Below, piece after piece: positions 41,476 through 49,835 of a DNA stretch of 64,000 nt. Within the stretch, counting starts at the first letter, position 1, and each line of letters starts with the position of its first letter. The notes under the pieces were generated by a model. The model was not told where the DNA came from and searched no databases. It saw nothing but the letters and a program-made list of their open reading frames with translations. Made by a program: the position numbers and the translations under genes. Source of the DNA: an uncultured Acidobacteriia bacterium (GTDB taxonomy: Bacteria; Acidobacteriota; Terriglobia; Bryobacterales; Bryobacteraceae); NCBI GenBank assembly GCA_903825445.1, contig CAIKAS010000200.1, forward strand, positions 1 through 64,000. Reading direction: 5' to 3'.

Positions 41476-41769
41476 ATGCGGCATCTTCTAACCCCTTCCA
41501 GTCTGTATGCAGCCGCAATTGTGGACGCGTGGAGTAAAGGCGACGCAGAGCGACTGAACCAGGAACTGACGCAAGCCAAGGCCCTGCGTTTTGAAGGCGT
41601 TACGGACACCGGCGAGTGCGAGCGCGGCGAAGTTCTTCAGGCCATTGCGGACGCGATTCAAGGTGCCGGCAGACCTGGGAGCCAGGACCGATGCTCCACT
41701 TACATCTCGATGCTGCGGCATCTTGCGAACCCTCGCGACGAACAACTGATCGAATTCGGTCATAATTAG
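41476..41769 (+). CDS. Small protein of unknown function in the flagellar cluster
   Basis: A 97-residue frame from the ATG at 41476, which has GAGGA eight bases upstream; an in-frame ATG at 41452 is possible. It reads MRHLLTPSSLYAAAIVDAWS and then helical charged sequence (AERLNQELTQAKALRFEGVT, GEVLQAIADAIQGAG) and ends DEQLIEFGHN. No family was recognised and no membrane segment or signal is seen. It is alone on the plus strand between two minus-strand flagellar operons, with a sigma-54-like promoter in front. Support for it being a real gene is the promoter, the ribosome-binding site and the coding look. Confidence 0.5.
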   Translation: MRHLLTPSSLYAAAIVDAWSKGDAERLNQELTQAKALRFEGVTDTGECERGEVLQAIADAIQGAGRPGSQDRCSTYISMLRHLANPRDEQLIEFGHN

Positions 41770-41779
41770 GCCTGTGGTT

Positions 41780-42736
41780 CTATGCCCGAACTTCCGGCAT
41801 TGCATCAATCAGAAACGCCTTCTTTTGGTTAGAATTGACGACCCGGCCGCGGAACTTGGAGCTGCCGTTGATTTCGCAATCCATAAGCTGGTCAGTGCGA
41901 TGATCGAGTTGCAATAGATCGCCGGGTTCCATAGCCAGCAGGTCTTTCACCCGCAAAACCGGACCTTTGATGATGGCGTCCAACTGAGCCTCGGAATTCT
42001 GCAAAAGCCTGAGTACGCGCTGTTGCTCCGCTTCGGTAGGCTCCGTCTTGCGAAGATTCCATTGCTGGTCGAATTTCTGCCCGATCATTTTGATATTGAT
42101 CGATGGAATCGCCAGGTTCAGAGTACCGGAATTCTCCCCAATTCGAATTTCGATGGCCACCGCCACTACCGCTTCATTCGGCGCCAGTATCTGGAGCATT
42201 TGCGGTTCAGTCGCAACTGCTTCGATCTTGAAATCGATTGCAGTGACACCTTTCCATGCTTCCTTGAGATCGTTGAGAATGATCCGGAACAGGGTCTCGA
42301 GCAGGTTCTGTTCTATCTCAGTCAGTTCGCGTCTGAGGTTAGCGGCCGTGCGGCCCTTGCCGCCGAGAATCATCTCTATGATCGGGAAGATGAGCGATGG
42401 ATTGAGTTCGATAAGCGCGTTTCCGTCGTAGGGCCGCAGGCTAAGAGACACCAGACATGTTGGGGACGGCAACCCTTCCAAAAACTCGCCATAGGACAAT
42501 TGCTCTACGCTGACAAGGTTGACAGTTAGATATGACCGAAGATACGCGGAGAGGCTTGATGCCAGATTGCGCACGAAGTTTTCGTGCAATAAATGAATAG
42601 CGCGGACCTGAGACTTGGCAATCCGGTCGGGGCGTCGAAAATCAAACGCCACGGCTTTTCGGGCCGGATCTTCGCCAGCGCCCTTTACCTTCTGAAAGAC
42701 TGCGTCGATTTCCTGCTGAGTTAGTTGCCGGCTCAC
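41780..42736 (-). CDS. fliM: Flagellar motor switch protein FliM
   Basis: A 318-residue protein from a GTG at 42736. The N-terminal CheY-P-binding helix reads SRQLTQQEIDAVFQ, slightly different from the usual LSQxEIDxLL. The middle domain has FDFRRPDRIAKSQVRAIHLL, HENFVRNLASSLSAYLRSYL, YGEFLEGLPSPTCLVSLSLR and NPSLIFPIIEMILGGKG. The C-terminal FliN-like domain follows with PVLRVKDLLAMEPGDLLQLD. FliM receives CheY-P and sets rotation sense. It is last after the che genes but seems to have its own sigma-54-like promoter. Confidence 0.95.
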   Translation of the reverse strand: MSRQLTQQEIDAVFQKVKGAGEDPARKAVAFDFRRPDRIAKSQVRAIHLLHENFVRNLASSLSAYLRSYLTVNLVSVEQLSYGEFLEGLPSPTCLVSLSLRPYDGNALIELNPSLIFPIIEMILGGKGRTAANLRRELTEIEQNLLETLFRIILNDLKEAWKGVTAIDFKIEAVATEPQMLQILAPNEAVVAVAIEIRIGENSGTLNLAIPSINIKMIGQKFDQQWNLRKTEPTEAEQQRVLRLLQNSEAQLDAIIKGPVLRVKDLLAMEPGDLLQLDHRTDQLMDCEINGSSKFRGRVVNSNQKKAFLIDAMPEVRA

Positions 42737-42794
42737 AAGTAGGACTCTGCCATTGCTTTATTCACGTGATCGGTTCGCGATCATCAGGTGAAAG

Positions 42795-42810
42795 GCAATT
42801 TCAGGGCCGA
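42795..42810 (-). promoter_or_regulatory. Sigma-54-like promoter upstream of fliM
   Basis: The minus strand reads CGGCCCTGAAATTGCC, with GG-N10-GC spacing, GGC and TTGC cores, and close likeness to the flgM promoter. The predicted transcript start is near 42784, about 48 bases before the GTG. An inverted repeat (TGATCG/CGATCA) lies in the leader. This 100-bp gap otherwise shows nothing. Confidence 0.5.
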
Positions 42811-42836
42811 AATCCCGAGCGATGTAAGACAGACTG

Positions 42837-43895
42837 TCAGGCACCTACCAGGTGAAGCATGGCGGACGCAATCCTCTGCAAAGGCAACACTTGTTGAGCG
42901 GCGCCGAGGCGAATAGCTTCCCGAGGCATGCCAAAAACGACACAACTTTCTTCGTCCTGAGCAATGGTTGGCGCGCCGCACTGGCGAATTCTCGCTAGTC
43001 CCATCGCGCCATCGCCACCCATTCCCGTGAGAATGACGCCGACCGCATTGGCAGCGGCTTCTTCGGCGACACTTCCAAACAGAACGTCAACGGAGGGTCT
43101 CTGATAGCAGACTCGCGGACCATCCTTCACCACAACCTTGTATCCCGCTCCGGCCCGTCTGAGCAGCATGTGGAAGTTCCCAGGCGCGACCAGCACCCGA
43201 CCTGTACGAAGTTCGTCGCCATCCTGAGCTTCCTTGACTTCCATGCGGCAAATCTGGTTCAGGCGGTCGCTGAACGCCTTTGAGAAGCCGGCTGGAATAT
43301 GTTGCGCAACCACTGTTCCGGGAAAGTTAGCGGGAAGCTCTTCGAGGACCTTCCTGATCGCCTCCGTGCCTCCGGTGGACGCCCCAATCGCGACAACGGC
43401 TGAATCGCGCAGATGCAGTGTTTTTGGTTCCGATCGATTTGCCAACGCGCCAGTGGGTGTTGATGCCGGCTGCGCGCCGATTACGCGAGGCCGCACTTTG
43501 GCTGCTGCCGCTGAGCGAATTTTGTCGGCGAGGGTCTTTTTCAGGTCGCCCACGGAGTAGGGTCCGGCGGGCTTACCCAATGCCTCGGCAGCGCCTTCCT
43601 CAAGCGCCCGCAACGCTACTTCGCAGGATGCCTGCGCCAACGAACTGATCACCAGTACCGGCATCGGTTTGTAGCGCATCAGTTTGCGGAGGAACGTCAA
43701 ACCGTCCATGCGCGGCATCTCGATATCGAGAGTAAGAACGTCCGGCGACAACTTGAGGATCATGTCGCGGGCCACATAGGGATCCGTGGCCGTGCCCACC
43801 ACCTCGATGTCAGGTTCTCCCTCCAGACATTCCGAGAGGATCCGCCGGACCAGTGCCGAGTCGTCCACTATAAGGACTTTGATCTTGCGATTCAT
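42837..43895 (-). CDS. cheB: Chemotaxis protein-glutamate methylesterase CheB
   Basis: A 352-residue response regulator enzyme. Receiver: VLIVDDSALVRRILSECLEG, phosphoacceptor in LTLDIEMPRMDGLTFLRKLM. After a linker the methylesterase domain carries the catalytic Ser (VVAIGASTGGTEAIRKV), His (VVAQHIPAGFSKAFSDRL) and Asp (VILTGMGGDGAMGLARI). It removes methyl groups from receptors and deamidates them, opposing CheR. It lies 13 bp after a cheX-type gene. Confidence 0.97.
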   Translation of the reverse strand: MNRKIKVLIVDDSALVRRILSECLEGEPDIEVVGTATDPYVARDMILKLSPDVLTLDIEMPRMDGLTFLRKLMRYKPMPVLVISSLAQASCEVALRALEEGAAEALGKPAGPYSVGDLKKTLADKIRSAAAAKVRPRVIGAQPASTPTGALANRSEPKTLHLRDSAVVAIGASTGGTEAIRKVLEELPANFPGTVVAQHIPAGFSKAFSDRLNQICRMEVKEAQDGDELRTGRVLVAPGNFHMLLRRAGAGYKVVVKDGPRVCYQRPSVDVLFGSVAEEAAANAVGVILTGMGGDGAMGLARIRQCGAPTIAQDEESCVVFGMPREAIRLGAAQQVLPLQRIASAMLHLVGA

Positions 43896-43908
43896 TAGGG
43901 GTCCCGGC

Positions 43909-44340
43909 TTAGACGATCGTCAGACCGATGGCCAGGTTTCCTTCCATGAGTTCGAAGCTGCGTTGAAATTGCATGCTCCGCAGGGCAAAGTCGTCTACAA
44001 CCGACACCTCGGGCGTCGATATGGAGAAACGGCCCGCAGGGTCATTCCGGCCCAACACCGCCCCGCAAAGAATGTTCGCCAATTCTCCGAGAGCCGCGCG
44101 GATTTGGTCTTCCGGCGCTGAGCCATCTTCCGTCCCCAGAAAACTCGCTGCTAAGGTGGCTGCAGTTACGTTTGGGACAGAGACTGCCAGAGCGCCGCTC
44201 CGAGAGCCCGAAAACGAGACGTGCGCGGACAAACACGGCCCCTCGACCGGGTCTGCGCACGGACCCAGCACGGATGAGAAGAACATTGCCTCCAGCACTT
44301 CTTCCGTGACACCTTCGAGCAGGCGCTCCATCTCAGGCAT
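43909..44340 (-). CDS. CheX-like CheY-P phosphatase (first)
   Basis: A 143-residue CheX/CheC-type protein. The phosphatase helix contains AALGELANILCGAVLG with ExxN (ELAN), followed at about 22 residues by a Pro (STPEV), as in active CheX/CheC. The start has LEGVTEEVLEAMFFSSVLG. No CheZ is encoded in the window, so this family probably removes phosphate from CheY. It overlaps cheY by eight bases. Confidence 0.82.
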   Translation of the reverse strand: MPEMERLLEGVTEEVLEAMFFSSVLGPCADPVEGPCLSAHVSFSGSRSGALAVSVPNVTAATLAASFLGTEDGSAPEDQIRAALGELANILCGAVLGRNDPAGRFSISTPEVSVVDDFALRSMQFQRSFELMEGNLAIGLTIV

Positions 44341-44719
44341 GGACGCACTCCAGTACTCTTTCTAGCTGATCGCGGAATTCGTGCGGCCTAAACGGTTTTA
44401 CGAGGTAGGCCTTCGCTCCCATGCTCAGCAGGCGGTCCGCGCGATTTGCGGTGGCGTCGCTTGAAACCATTACGACAGGCACGTGACAGAGATCTTTGTC
44501 TTCCGTGATGCGTCGCAGCATCCCCTCGCCATCGAGCCGTGGCATATTGACATCGCTGATCACAATGCTGACGTGGTGACTGTGCAGTATGGCAAGCGCT
44601 TCCTCGCCATCGGACGCAAAATAACACGCATCCACGTCGAAGCCGGAAATTCCCAATATCCGGCGAATGACTGTCTGCATCGCGGAACAGTCGTCAACTA
44701 TTAACACTGAGAATGCCAT
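44333..44719 (-). CDS. cheY: Chemotaxis response regulator CheY (first)
   Basis: A 128-residue single receiver from the ATG at 44719, preceded by AAGGAG. Acidic pocket VLIVDDCSAMQ, phosphoacceptor Asp in VIVISDVNMPRLDGEGML-type region (IVISDVNMPRLDG), Thr/Ser in VVMVSSDAT, and Lys in AYLVKPFRPHEF. It carries the signal to FliM. The 5' end overlaps the cheD end by 26 bases and the 3' end overlaps a cheX. Confidence 0.92.
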   Translation of the reverse strand: MAFSVLIVDDCSAMQTVIRRILGISGFDVDACYFASDGEEALAILHSHHVSIVISDVNMPRLDGEGMLRRITEDKDLCHVPVVMVSSDATANRADRLLSMGAKAYLVKPFRPHEFRDQLERVLECVHA

Positions 44720-45224
44720 TTCCACTCCTTTCCATTACTGATTCCTGACCACCCGCCGTGCGCAGCAGGAACCGCCCCGAAGCGACTTCCAGCCGGACCG
44801 TCCTCGCGTCGCTTCCGCCCACTGCTTCCGAACTGATCATTAGTCCGGCCTGCCAGAGGATTTTACGGACTGCCAGGCAATTTCGCTTGCCAATATTGAA
44901 CATGCCTGCAGCGTCCATGACCTGTGCTCCGCCGGCAGTGCGCACCACGAGCCGTTTCTTTTCGGCTCCTGCCTGGTATGCCTGGCGAAACAAGAGCGGC
45001 ACGCCGGTATCGGCGAACATGTAGGGATTCTGCTGCGCCTTGACTTTATCGAGGCTGGACTCAGGCAGCATGAAGTGGAGCAGGCCCGCAACTTGTGAGA
45101 CAGGATCATGAATTGCTACCGCGATGCAGGATCCCAGCGCGTATGTAATCAACGAACTGTTTGGCTCGTTGGTGACGCGGCAATCCGCCACCCCGACAAC
45201 TACCTGCCCGCGCTGTTCCGCCAT
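44694..45224 (-). CDS. cheD: Chemoreceptor glutamine deamidase CheD
   Basis: A 176-residue protein. The CheD core is clear: SSLITYALGSCIAVAIHDPV with the catalytic Cys in LGSC, then VAGLLHFMLPESS with the catalytic His, and FNIGKRNCLAVRKIL. CheD deamidates receptor glutamines and often pairs with CheC; here CheX-type proteins take that place. It overlaps cheR by 25 bases and cheY by 26. Confidence 0.94.
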   Translation of the reverse strand: MAEQRGQVVVGVADCRVTNEPNSSLITYALGSCIAVAIHDPVSQVAGLLHFMLPESSLDKVKAQQNPYMFADTGVPLLFRQAYQAGAEKKRLVVRTAGGAQVMDAAGMFNIGKRNCLAVRKILWQAGLMISSEAVGGSDARTVRLEVASGRFLLRTAGGQESVMERSGNGILSVNS

Positions 45225-46105
45225 AGGCCGCCTTTCCCGTTTCTATATAACGCTGGTTTCACATAGTCCAGACCGTGATCTACGCCACCGAGACCTTCAG
45301 AGTGCCCAATAAACAGGTACCCGCCGGGTGTCAGTGTCGATGCCAGCCTCTTGGCCAGAGCTTCCTGTGTTGGTTTGTCGAAATAAATAGTAACGTTGCG
45401 GCAGAAGATTGCCTGGAAGCGGGCAGCAGGCATTGGATCAGTGACGAGATTGAATCGCTGGCAATGGACGCGCTCGCGGTATTCGGACTTGACCCGGTAC
45501 TTTCCCTGCATCTGCCCGTTACCCCGCAAAAAGTATTTTCGCGGCCAACCCTGGGGCAGTGCCTCCACCGCACGCGCTTCGTAGACGGCATCGGCTGTCG
45601 CGCGAAGCACGCGGGTGTTGATGTCGGTGGCCAGTATATTCACGTTGGCCTGAGGACCGAGACACTCCATCAGAGTAAAAAGAATGGAATACGGTTCTTC
45701 TCCTGTGGATGACGCTGCACTCCAGATTTCGACGGGCGCATTCGGCGGCAATTGTTGAATGAAATCGGTGCGGAGAAAATCGAAATGAGCCGGCTCACGA
45801 AGAAAACTCGTGAAGTTGGTGGTAAGGAGGTCGGCCATCTCGAGCATCGCCTGTCCGCTCGGGTCCGATCCGACATGGCGAGAATACTGTTCGAAGGACT
45901 TGAATCCAAGTCGCCTCAGTTCCTTGCCCAGTCTGGACACAACCAGGCTCTGCTTGCCGTCTTTGAGGTCGAGGCCAAAGTTCTGGTAAGCCAGGCGCCG
46001 GATCTGTTCGAATTCAGACGAGGTCAGCGTCGGCGAGGCGGAGTCGTACGTCGCCGCTGGCTGCCCGGTGGGTGGCGGCGCGAAAGTTGTGGTCATGACA
46101 GGCAT
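45200..46105 (-). CDS. cheR: Chemotaxis protein methyltransferase CheR
   Basis: A 301-residue S-adenosylmethionine-dependent enzyme. After about 25 low-complexity residues the N-terminal domain has LTSSEFEQIRRLAYQNFGLD, then TTNFTSFLREPAHFDFL. The SAM-binding motif is EIWSAASSTGEEPYSILFTL; the final part has RFQAIFCRNVTIYFDKPTQE and LTPGGYLFIGHSEGL. It methylates receptor glutamates. It sits three bases after cheA. One receptor in the window ends with a tether-like pentapeptide. Confidence 0.96.
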   Translation of the reverse strand: MPVMTTTFAPPPTGQPAATYDSASPTLTSSEFEQIRRLAYQNFGLDLKDGKQSLVVSRLGKELRRLGFKSFEQYSRHVGSDPSGQAMLEMADLLTTNFTSFLREPAHFDFLRTDFIQQLPPNAPVEIWSAASSTGEEPYSILFTLMECLGPQANVNILATDINTRVLRATADAVYEARAVEALPQGWPRKYFLRGNGQMQGKYRVKSEYRERVHCQRFNLVTDPMPAARFQAIFCRNVTIYFDKPTQEALAKRLASTLTPGGYLFIGHSEGLGGVDHGLDYVKPALYRNGKGGLWRNSAGR

Positions 46106-46107
46106 TG

Positions 46108-48171
46108 TTATCCCACGCGAGACGGGTTGAACAAAGCATTCATGTCCAGAATCAGCGCCACACGTCCATCACCCAGAATCGCGCCGCCGGCCACGCCCGA
46201 TACGTTCTTCAGGGTTTCGCCCAGGCTCTTGATGACGACTTCCTGCTTTCCGATCAGCGTATCTACCATCAGGCAATACTCCATCCCGTGGCTTTCCGTT
46301 AAAATCAGGAGGCTTTCAAGCGGATCCTCACTGGACGCTTTTATGCCAAAGCGATGGTAAAGGCGAACGACCGGCAGCACACGCTCACGAATGAGAGCAA
46401 ACTCGCGCTTCCCTTCGATCGTCGACACCATTCCTTCGACGGGGCGCAACATTTCTTTGACAGCAAAGATCGGAACAATATAGCGCTGCGTTCCGACCCC
46501 GATGACGAGGCCGTCAATGATGGCAAGCGTGAGAGGAAGCTTGAGTTGAAAAGTGGTTCCCTTGCCCAGTGCGGTTTGAATCTCAGTGCGTCCGCGTAAT
46601 TTCTGGATCTGGCGCTGCACGACATCCATGCCAACGCCGCGTCCTGAGATATCCGTGACTTTCTCCGCCGTTGAGAAACCGGGCTCAAAAATCAAATTGT
46701 AGATTTCACTGTCCGAGAGATTCGCCCCGGGCTGGACAATTCCTTTGTCGATGGCCTTCTTTAATATCTTGTCCCGGCTCATCCCGCGGCCGTCATCAGT
46801 AATCTCGATCTGGATATGGCCGCCCTGATGGGAGGCGCGTAATTCGATACGGGCCACCGCAGGCTTACCAGTTTTCAGACGCTCTTCAGGGGTCTCGATG
46901 CCATGATCGGCTGCGTTACGAATCATGTGCATGAGCGGATCCGCCAACTCTTCCACAATGTTTCGATCAAGTTCGGTGTCTTCGCCAAATGTAACCAGCT
47001 CAGCCTGCTTTCCGGACTTGCGACACAGATCGCGGACCAGGCGCGCCATCTTCTGGAACAGAAGGCCGACCGGGACCATTCGCATCGACATGGCGGTTTT
47101 CTGAACCTCGGCCGTAATGCGTGACAACTGCGCGACATTTCGCATGAGGGCCGCACTTTGGAGTTTTGCGAGCTCCGGGTTATGGCTGACCAGCGACTGC
47201 GCGATCACCATCTCGCCGACGGCGTCGACCAGAAAATCAAGCTTGGCTGTATCCACCTTGATGGAACTGGCGACAACACCGGAGCGATTGGTTCCGCGAG
47301 CCGACCGGGAGTCCTCCACCGCTGCTTCCGGCCCCGCCTGCATTGGCTCCTGAGAGAGGTCAGCCGCATCGACGGCTCTGCTATTATCACTGGCTGGTGT
47401 CAATACACTGGCCAGAGCTTCCAGGTTATTGTCAATCTGAGTGCCGCCGTTATCGCTCATCACACTGCGGATACCTGCAATGAGCTGCTCCGTGGGCGCC
47501 GCTGCAGAGGTGCTCCCGTTCTCTATCCGTGTCACTTCGCGGCTCAGGTAGTCCGCCGCCTCGAGGATGACATCAACTACCGCTGGATCGAGCTTCAACA
47601 TGCCGTTACGAGCCAGATCCAGCAAAGTCTCGGTCTCGTGCGAGACCTGTCGAATATCCTGGAACTCCAGAAAGCCCGCAATGCCTTTGATCGTGTGAAA
47701 GGCCCGAAACATCGAGTGGATGGGATCGACACTTGTCGGGTCCTGCTCGAGCGCCAGTACACTTTGTTCGATGCCCTGCAAGTGCTCGCGGGCCTCTACA
47801 ACGAAGTCAGCGACGAGTTCGGGATCGTCTGCGATACCGGCCGCGGCTGGTGCCGGCGGCTTGGGCTCGTTCACTAATCCCACGGCCTCCAGGGTTTCCT
47901 GCAGGCTCTGAACTCCTGCCTGAGCGACTCGTGAAAACTCCCCGGGCTTCGCCTGGCAGGACAAGAGATCACGTCTCAGTTTGGCACCTTCCGTGGCAAT
48001 GTCTTTGAACCCGACACTGGACATTTCGATGATCTGGTTAAGCAGACTGAACCATCGAGGCTGACTACCCGCCATTTCAGCATCGTCACCCATCACAACG
48101 TGAATAGCCAGGTCGTTCACGAGTCGGTGGATGTGTTGTAAAGGCTCGACTTCGATTTCCGTTGTTTGCAT
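46108..48171 (-). CDS. cheA: Chemotaxis histidine kinase CheA
   Basis: A 687-residue kinase from the ATG at 48171. Residues 1-110 are an extra helical domain before the Hpt domain. The Hpt has phosphorylated His about residue 159 (FRAFHTIKGIAGFLEF). The dimer domain has VDTAKLDFLVDAVGEMVIAQ; the ATPase has NAADHGIETPEERLKTGKP, IEITDDGRGMSRDKIL and GRGVGMDVVQRQI. The C-terminal CheW-like domain (LAIIDGLVIGVGTQRYIVPI) is complete. No CheY-binding P2 domain is obvious between. It is the central kinase. Confidence 0.97.
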   Translation of the reverse strand: MQTTEIEVEPLQHIHRLVNDLAIHVVMGDDAEMAGSQPRWFSLLNQIIEMSSVGFKDIATEGAKLRRDLLSCQAKPGEFSRVAQAGVQSLQETLEAVGLVNEPKPPAPAAAGIADDPELVADFVVEAREHLQGIEQSVLALEQDPTSVDPIHSMFRAFHTIKGIAGFLEFQDIRQVSHETETLLDLARNGMLKLDPAVVDVILEAADYLSREVTRIENGSTSAAAPTEQLIAGIRSVMSDNGGTQIDNNLEALASVLTPASDNSRAVDAADLSQEPMQAGPEAAVEDSRSARGTNRSGVVASSIKVDTAKLDFLVDAVGEMVIAQSLVSHNPELAKLQSAALMRNVAQLSRITAEVQKTAMSMRMVPVGLLFQKMARLVRDLCRKSGKQAELVTFGEDTELDRNIVEELADPLMHMIRNAADHGIETPEERLKTGKPAVARIELRASHQGGHIQIEITDDGRGMSRDKILKKAIDKGIVQPGANLSDSEIYNLIFEPGFSTAEKVTDISGRGVGMDVVQRQIQKLRGRTEIQTALGKGTTFQLKLPLTLAIIDGLVIGVGTQRYIVPIFAVKEMLRPVEGMVSTIEGKREFALIRERVLPVVRLYHRFGIKASSEDPLESLLILTESHGMEYCLMVDTLIGKQEVVIKSLGETLKNVSGVAGGAILGDGRVALILDMNALFNPSRVG

Positions 48172-48290
48172 ATCAGGAATTCCGATCAATCAGGACTGCG
48201 AGAGAAGCCGAACCTGGCGACTAAATAAGGCCGCCCTGGTTTCGACAGGCCACAGCATTTGCTGCTCAACTGGACAAATTAACGAATCGC

Positions 48291-48806
48291 CTAGTTCACA
48301 AGGGCGTCGAGGCCTGTGATCTCGCCGGCATTGAGAACTTTTTCAATGTCGAGGAGAATCTTGACTTTGCCCTTGCTCTTGGCAATGCCGAGGAGATAGG
48401 GTATGGTGACACCTTCGCCGAAGTCCGGAGTGTCCTCGATTTCCGATACCGCTACGTTCAATACTTCCGAGACGGAATCGACGATGACGCCCATTAACAT
48501 GCGGGAGCCTTCGCGGGCAACATCGACGACAATAATGCAGGTGCGCTGTGTACGCTCAGTGGAGGGCATACCAAACTTCAACCGCAGATCCACGACGGGG
48601 ACTACCTTGCCGCGCAGATTGATGATTCCCTGGACAAACGATGGCGTGTGAGGGACGCTCGTAATATCCTGCATCCCCATAATCTCCCGAACGCTTAGAA
48701 CGCCTATGGCGAATTCTTCCGCGCCCACGTAGAAGCTAAGGTATTTTTCAGAACGGCGTTCCAGTATGGCCGTATCGTTGTTGGTCTGTTGAATTGCGGC
48801 TTGCAT
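48291..48806 (-). CDS. cheW: Chemotaxis coupling protein CheW
   Basis: A 171-residue single CheW domain: YLSFYVGAEEFAIGVLSVRE, PSFVQGIINLRGKVVPVVDL, VGVIVDSVSEVL-like MGVIVDSVSEVLNVA, and KVKILLDIEKVL. It links CheA to receptors. It stands about 120 bp before cheA with no gene in the gap. An ACCGATAAG word lies 32 bases upstream of its start. Confidence 0.95.
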   Translation of the reverse strand: MQAAIQQTNNDTAILERRSEKYLSFYVGAEEFAIGVLSVREIMGMQDITSVPHTPSFVQGIINLRGKVVPVVDLRLKFGMPSTERTQRTCIIVVDVAREGSRMLMGVIVDSVSEVLNVAVSEIEDTPDFGEGVTIPYLLGIAKSKGKVKILLDIEKVLNAGEITGLDALVN

Positions 48807-48837
48807 TGGTCTCCTGCGCTCTCTCAGTTAAATGCTG

Positions 48838-48846
48838 CTTATCGGT
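48838..48846 (-). promoter_or_regulatory. CCGATAAG element before cheW
   Basis: The minus strand carries ACCGATAAG in the gap between cheX and cheW, similar to a sigma-28 -10 box. No fitting -35 box is seen. It is listed because the same word recurs before other motility genes here. Confidence 0.25.
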
Positions 48847-48852
48847 CACTTC

Positions 48853-49377
48853 TCAGGCCACAAGTGCAGAGGCATGTGAATAGCCCCCGCGCTGCGTGGT
48901 TTGCTCTTTGCTGGGTGTCAGGCAAACGCGAATTTCGATCGTCTCTTCTCCACAACGAAATGGCAAAACGATCCAGCTGCTGCCGCCTAAGCTGCGCGAG
49001 GTGAAATTGCGGCCATAAATAACGGTGGGAATACTCAGTCCCATCGGTCCCAGGTATTCCTCGGCGGCAGTTTTGAAATTCCCGACCACCATATTGGCAA
49101 CTTCGCCAACCGCGTCCAGAACCTCCTCGTTCACCGAACCAATCTCAGTCATCAGCAACCCGTTGCAGACCTGGCAGGCTAAGCCGGCCGAACAGGAGAT
49201 GACGCCCGCGCCGGACCAGGGTCCGGCCAGGCCGACGAAAGCCATGACGCCATCGGATATAGCCGGCGCCGTCAGTTCCGTTCGTTCGTCGCCCGCACTC
49301 AACTCGATACCGAGCATGGTTGTGAATACTTCGGTCGTAGCCAACCGCATATGTTTTACAATTTGATTCGGTTCCAT
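48853..49377 (-). CDS. cheX: CheX-like CheY-P phosphatase (second)
   Basis: A 174-residue protein from the ATG at 49377. Phosphatase helix: LDAVGEVANMVVGNFKTAAE, with ExxN (EVAN) and a Pro about 22 residues later (SIPTV), as in active CheX. N-terminal helix LATTEVFTTMLGIEL and the beta-sheet ending EETIEIRVCLTPS are typical. It follows cheY by 32 bp and likely acts on it. A longer upstream reading would run through cheY in another frame and is rejected. Confidence 0.87.
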   Translation of the reverse strand: MEPNQIVKHMRLATTEVFTTMLGIELSAGDERTELTAPAISDGVMAFVGLAGPWSGAGVISCSAGLACQVCNGLLMTEIGSVNEEVLDAVGEVANMVVGNFKTAAEEYLGPMGLSIPTVIYGRNFTSRSLGGSSWIVLPFRCGEETIEIRVCLTPSKEQTTQRGGYSHASALVA

Positions 49378-49409
49378 TGCGTTGTGTTTATCCTGTTCAG
49401 GTATGCGTT

Positions 49410-49775
49410 TTAGATAATGCCCGTGAGCTTTTCTTTGATCTGCTCGGCGGTGAATGGCTTTCGGACGTAGCCGACGGCGCCGAGCTGAACGGCCTCGAGC
49501 ACTTTGGCCTGGCCACCTTCCGTGGTGATCATGACAACGGGTACGTCCTTCCACTCGGGGTTGGCCTTGAGCACTCCGAGAAGCTGGAGCCCGTCCATGT
49601 TGGGCATATTGATATCGGAAAGGATCAACTGAACCTTGTGAGATCCAAGTTGCTCGACAGCTTCAGCGCCGTCTCCCGCTTCATAGACCTCTCCCAGAGG
49701 TATCTCGGCCTGTTGCAGGACGCGTCTCAATATCTTGCGGATGGCCGCCGAATCATCAACTATCAGAACGTTCAT
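49410..49775 (-). CDS. cheY: Chemotaxis response regulator CheY (second)
   Basis: A 121-residue single receiver: acidic pocket VLIVDDSAAIRKILRRVLQQ, phosphoacceptor in LILSDINMPNMDGLQLLGVL, Thr in VVMITTEGG, Lys in GYVRKPFTAEQ. It precedes cheX-cheW-cheA and is well placed to be the main CheY. A CCGATAAGTCGG element lies 13 bases upstream of its start. Confidence 0.94.
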   Translation of the reverse strand: MNVLIVDDSAAIRKILRRVLQQAEIPLGEVYEAGDGAEAVEQLGSHKVQLILSDINMPNMDGLQLLGVLKANPEWKDVPVVMITTEGGQAKVLEAVQLGAVGYVRKPFTAEQIKEKLTGII

Positions 49776-49787
49776 TTTGTCTCTCAG

Positions 49788-49816
49788 CCGACTTATCGGA
49801 CGACGGGGATGTTTTA
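49788..49816 (-). promoter_or_regulatory. Sigma-28-like promoter candidate of the cheY-cheX-cheW-cheA group
   Basis: The minus strand reads TAAA, 12 bases, TCCGATAA, GTCGG. The 12-mer CCGATAAGTCGG is identical to that in the second chemoreceptor promoter. The spacer is shorter than the usual 15, which lowers confidence. It stands between flgL and cheY. Confidence 0.35.
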
Positions 49817-49835
49817 TCCGCCGGAGAGCGATCCG

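Noticed and set aside
41488-41808. Minus-strand frame overlapping the small plus-strand gene at 41476
   Set aside because: It would overlap the end of fliM and has no ribosome-binding site; the plus-strand frame has both a promoter-like site and a ribosome-binding site.
48240-48275. CAGCATTTGCTG inverted repeat between cheW and cheA
   Set aside because: Arms of only five bases and no T-run; too weak to call as a terminator.
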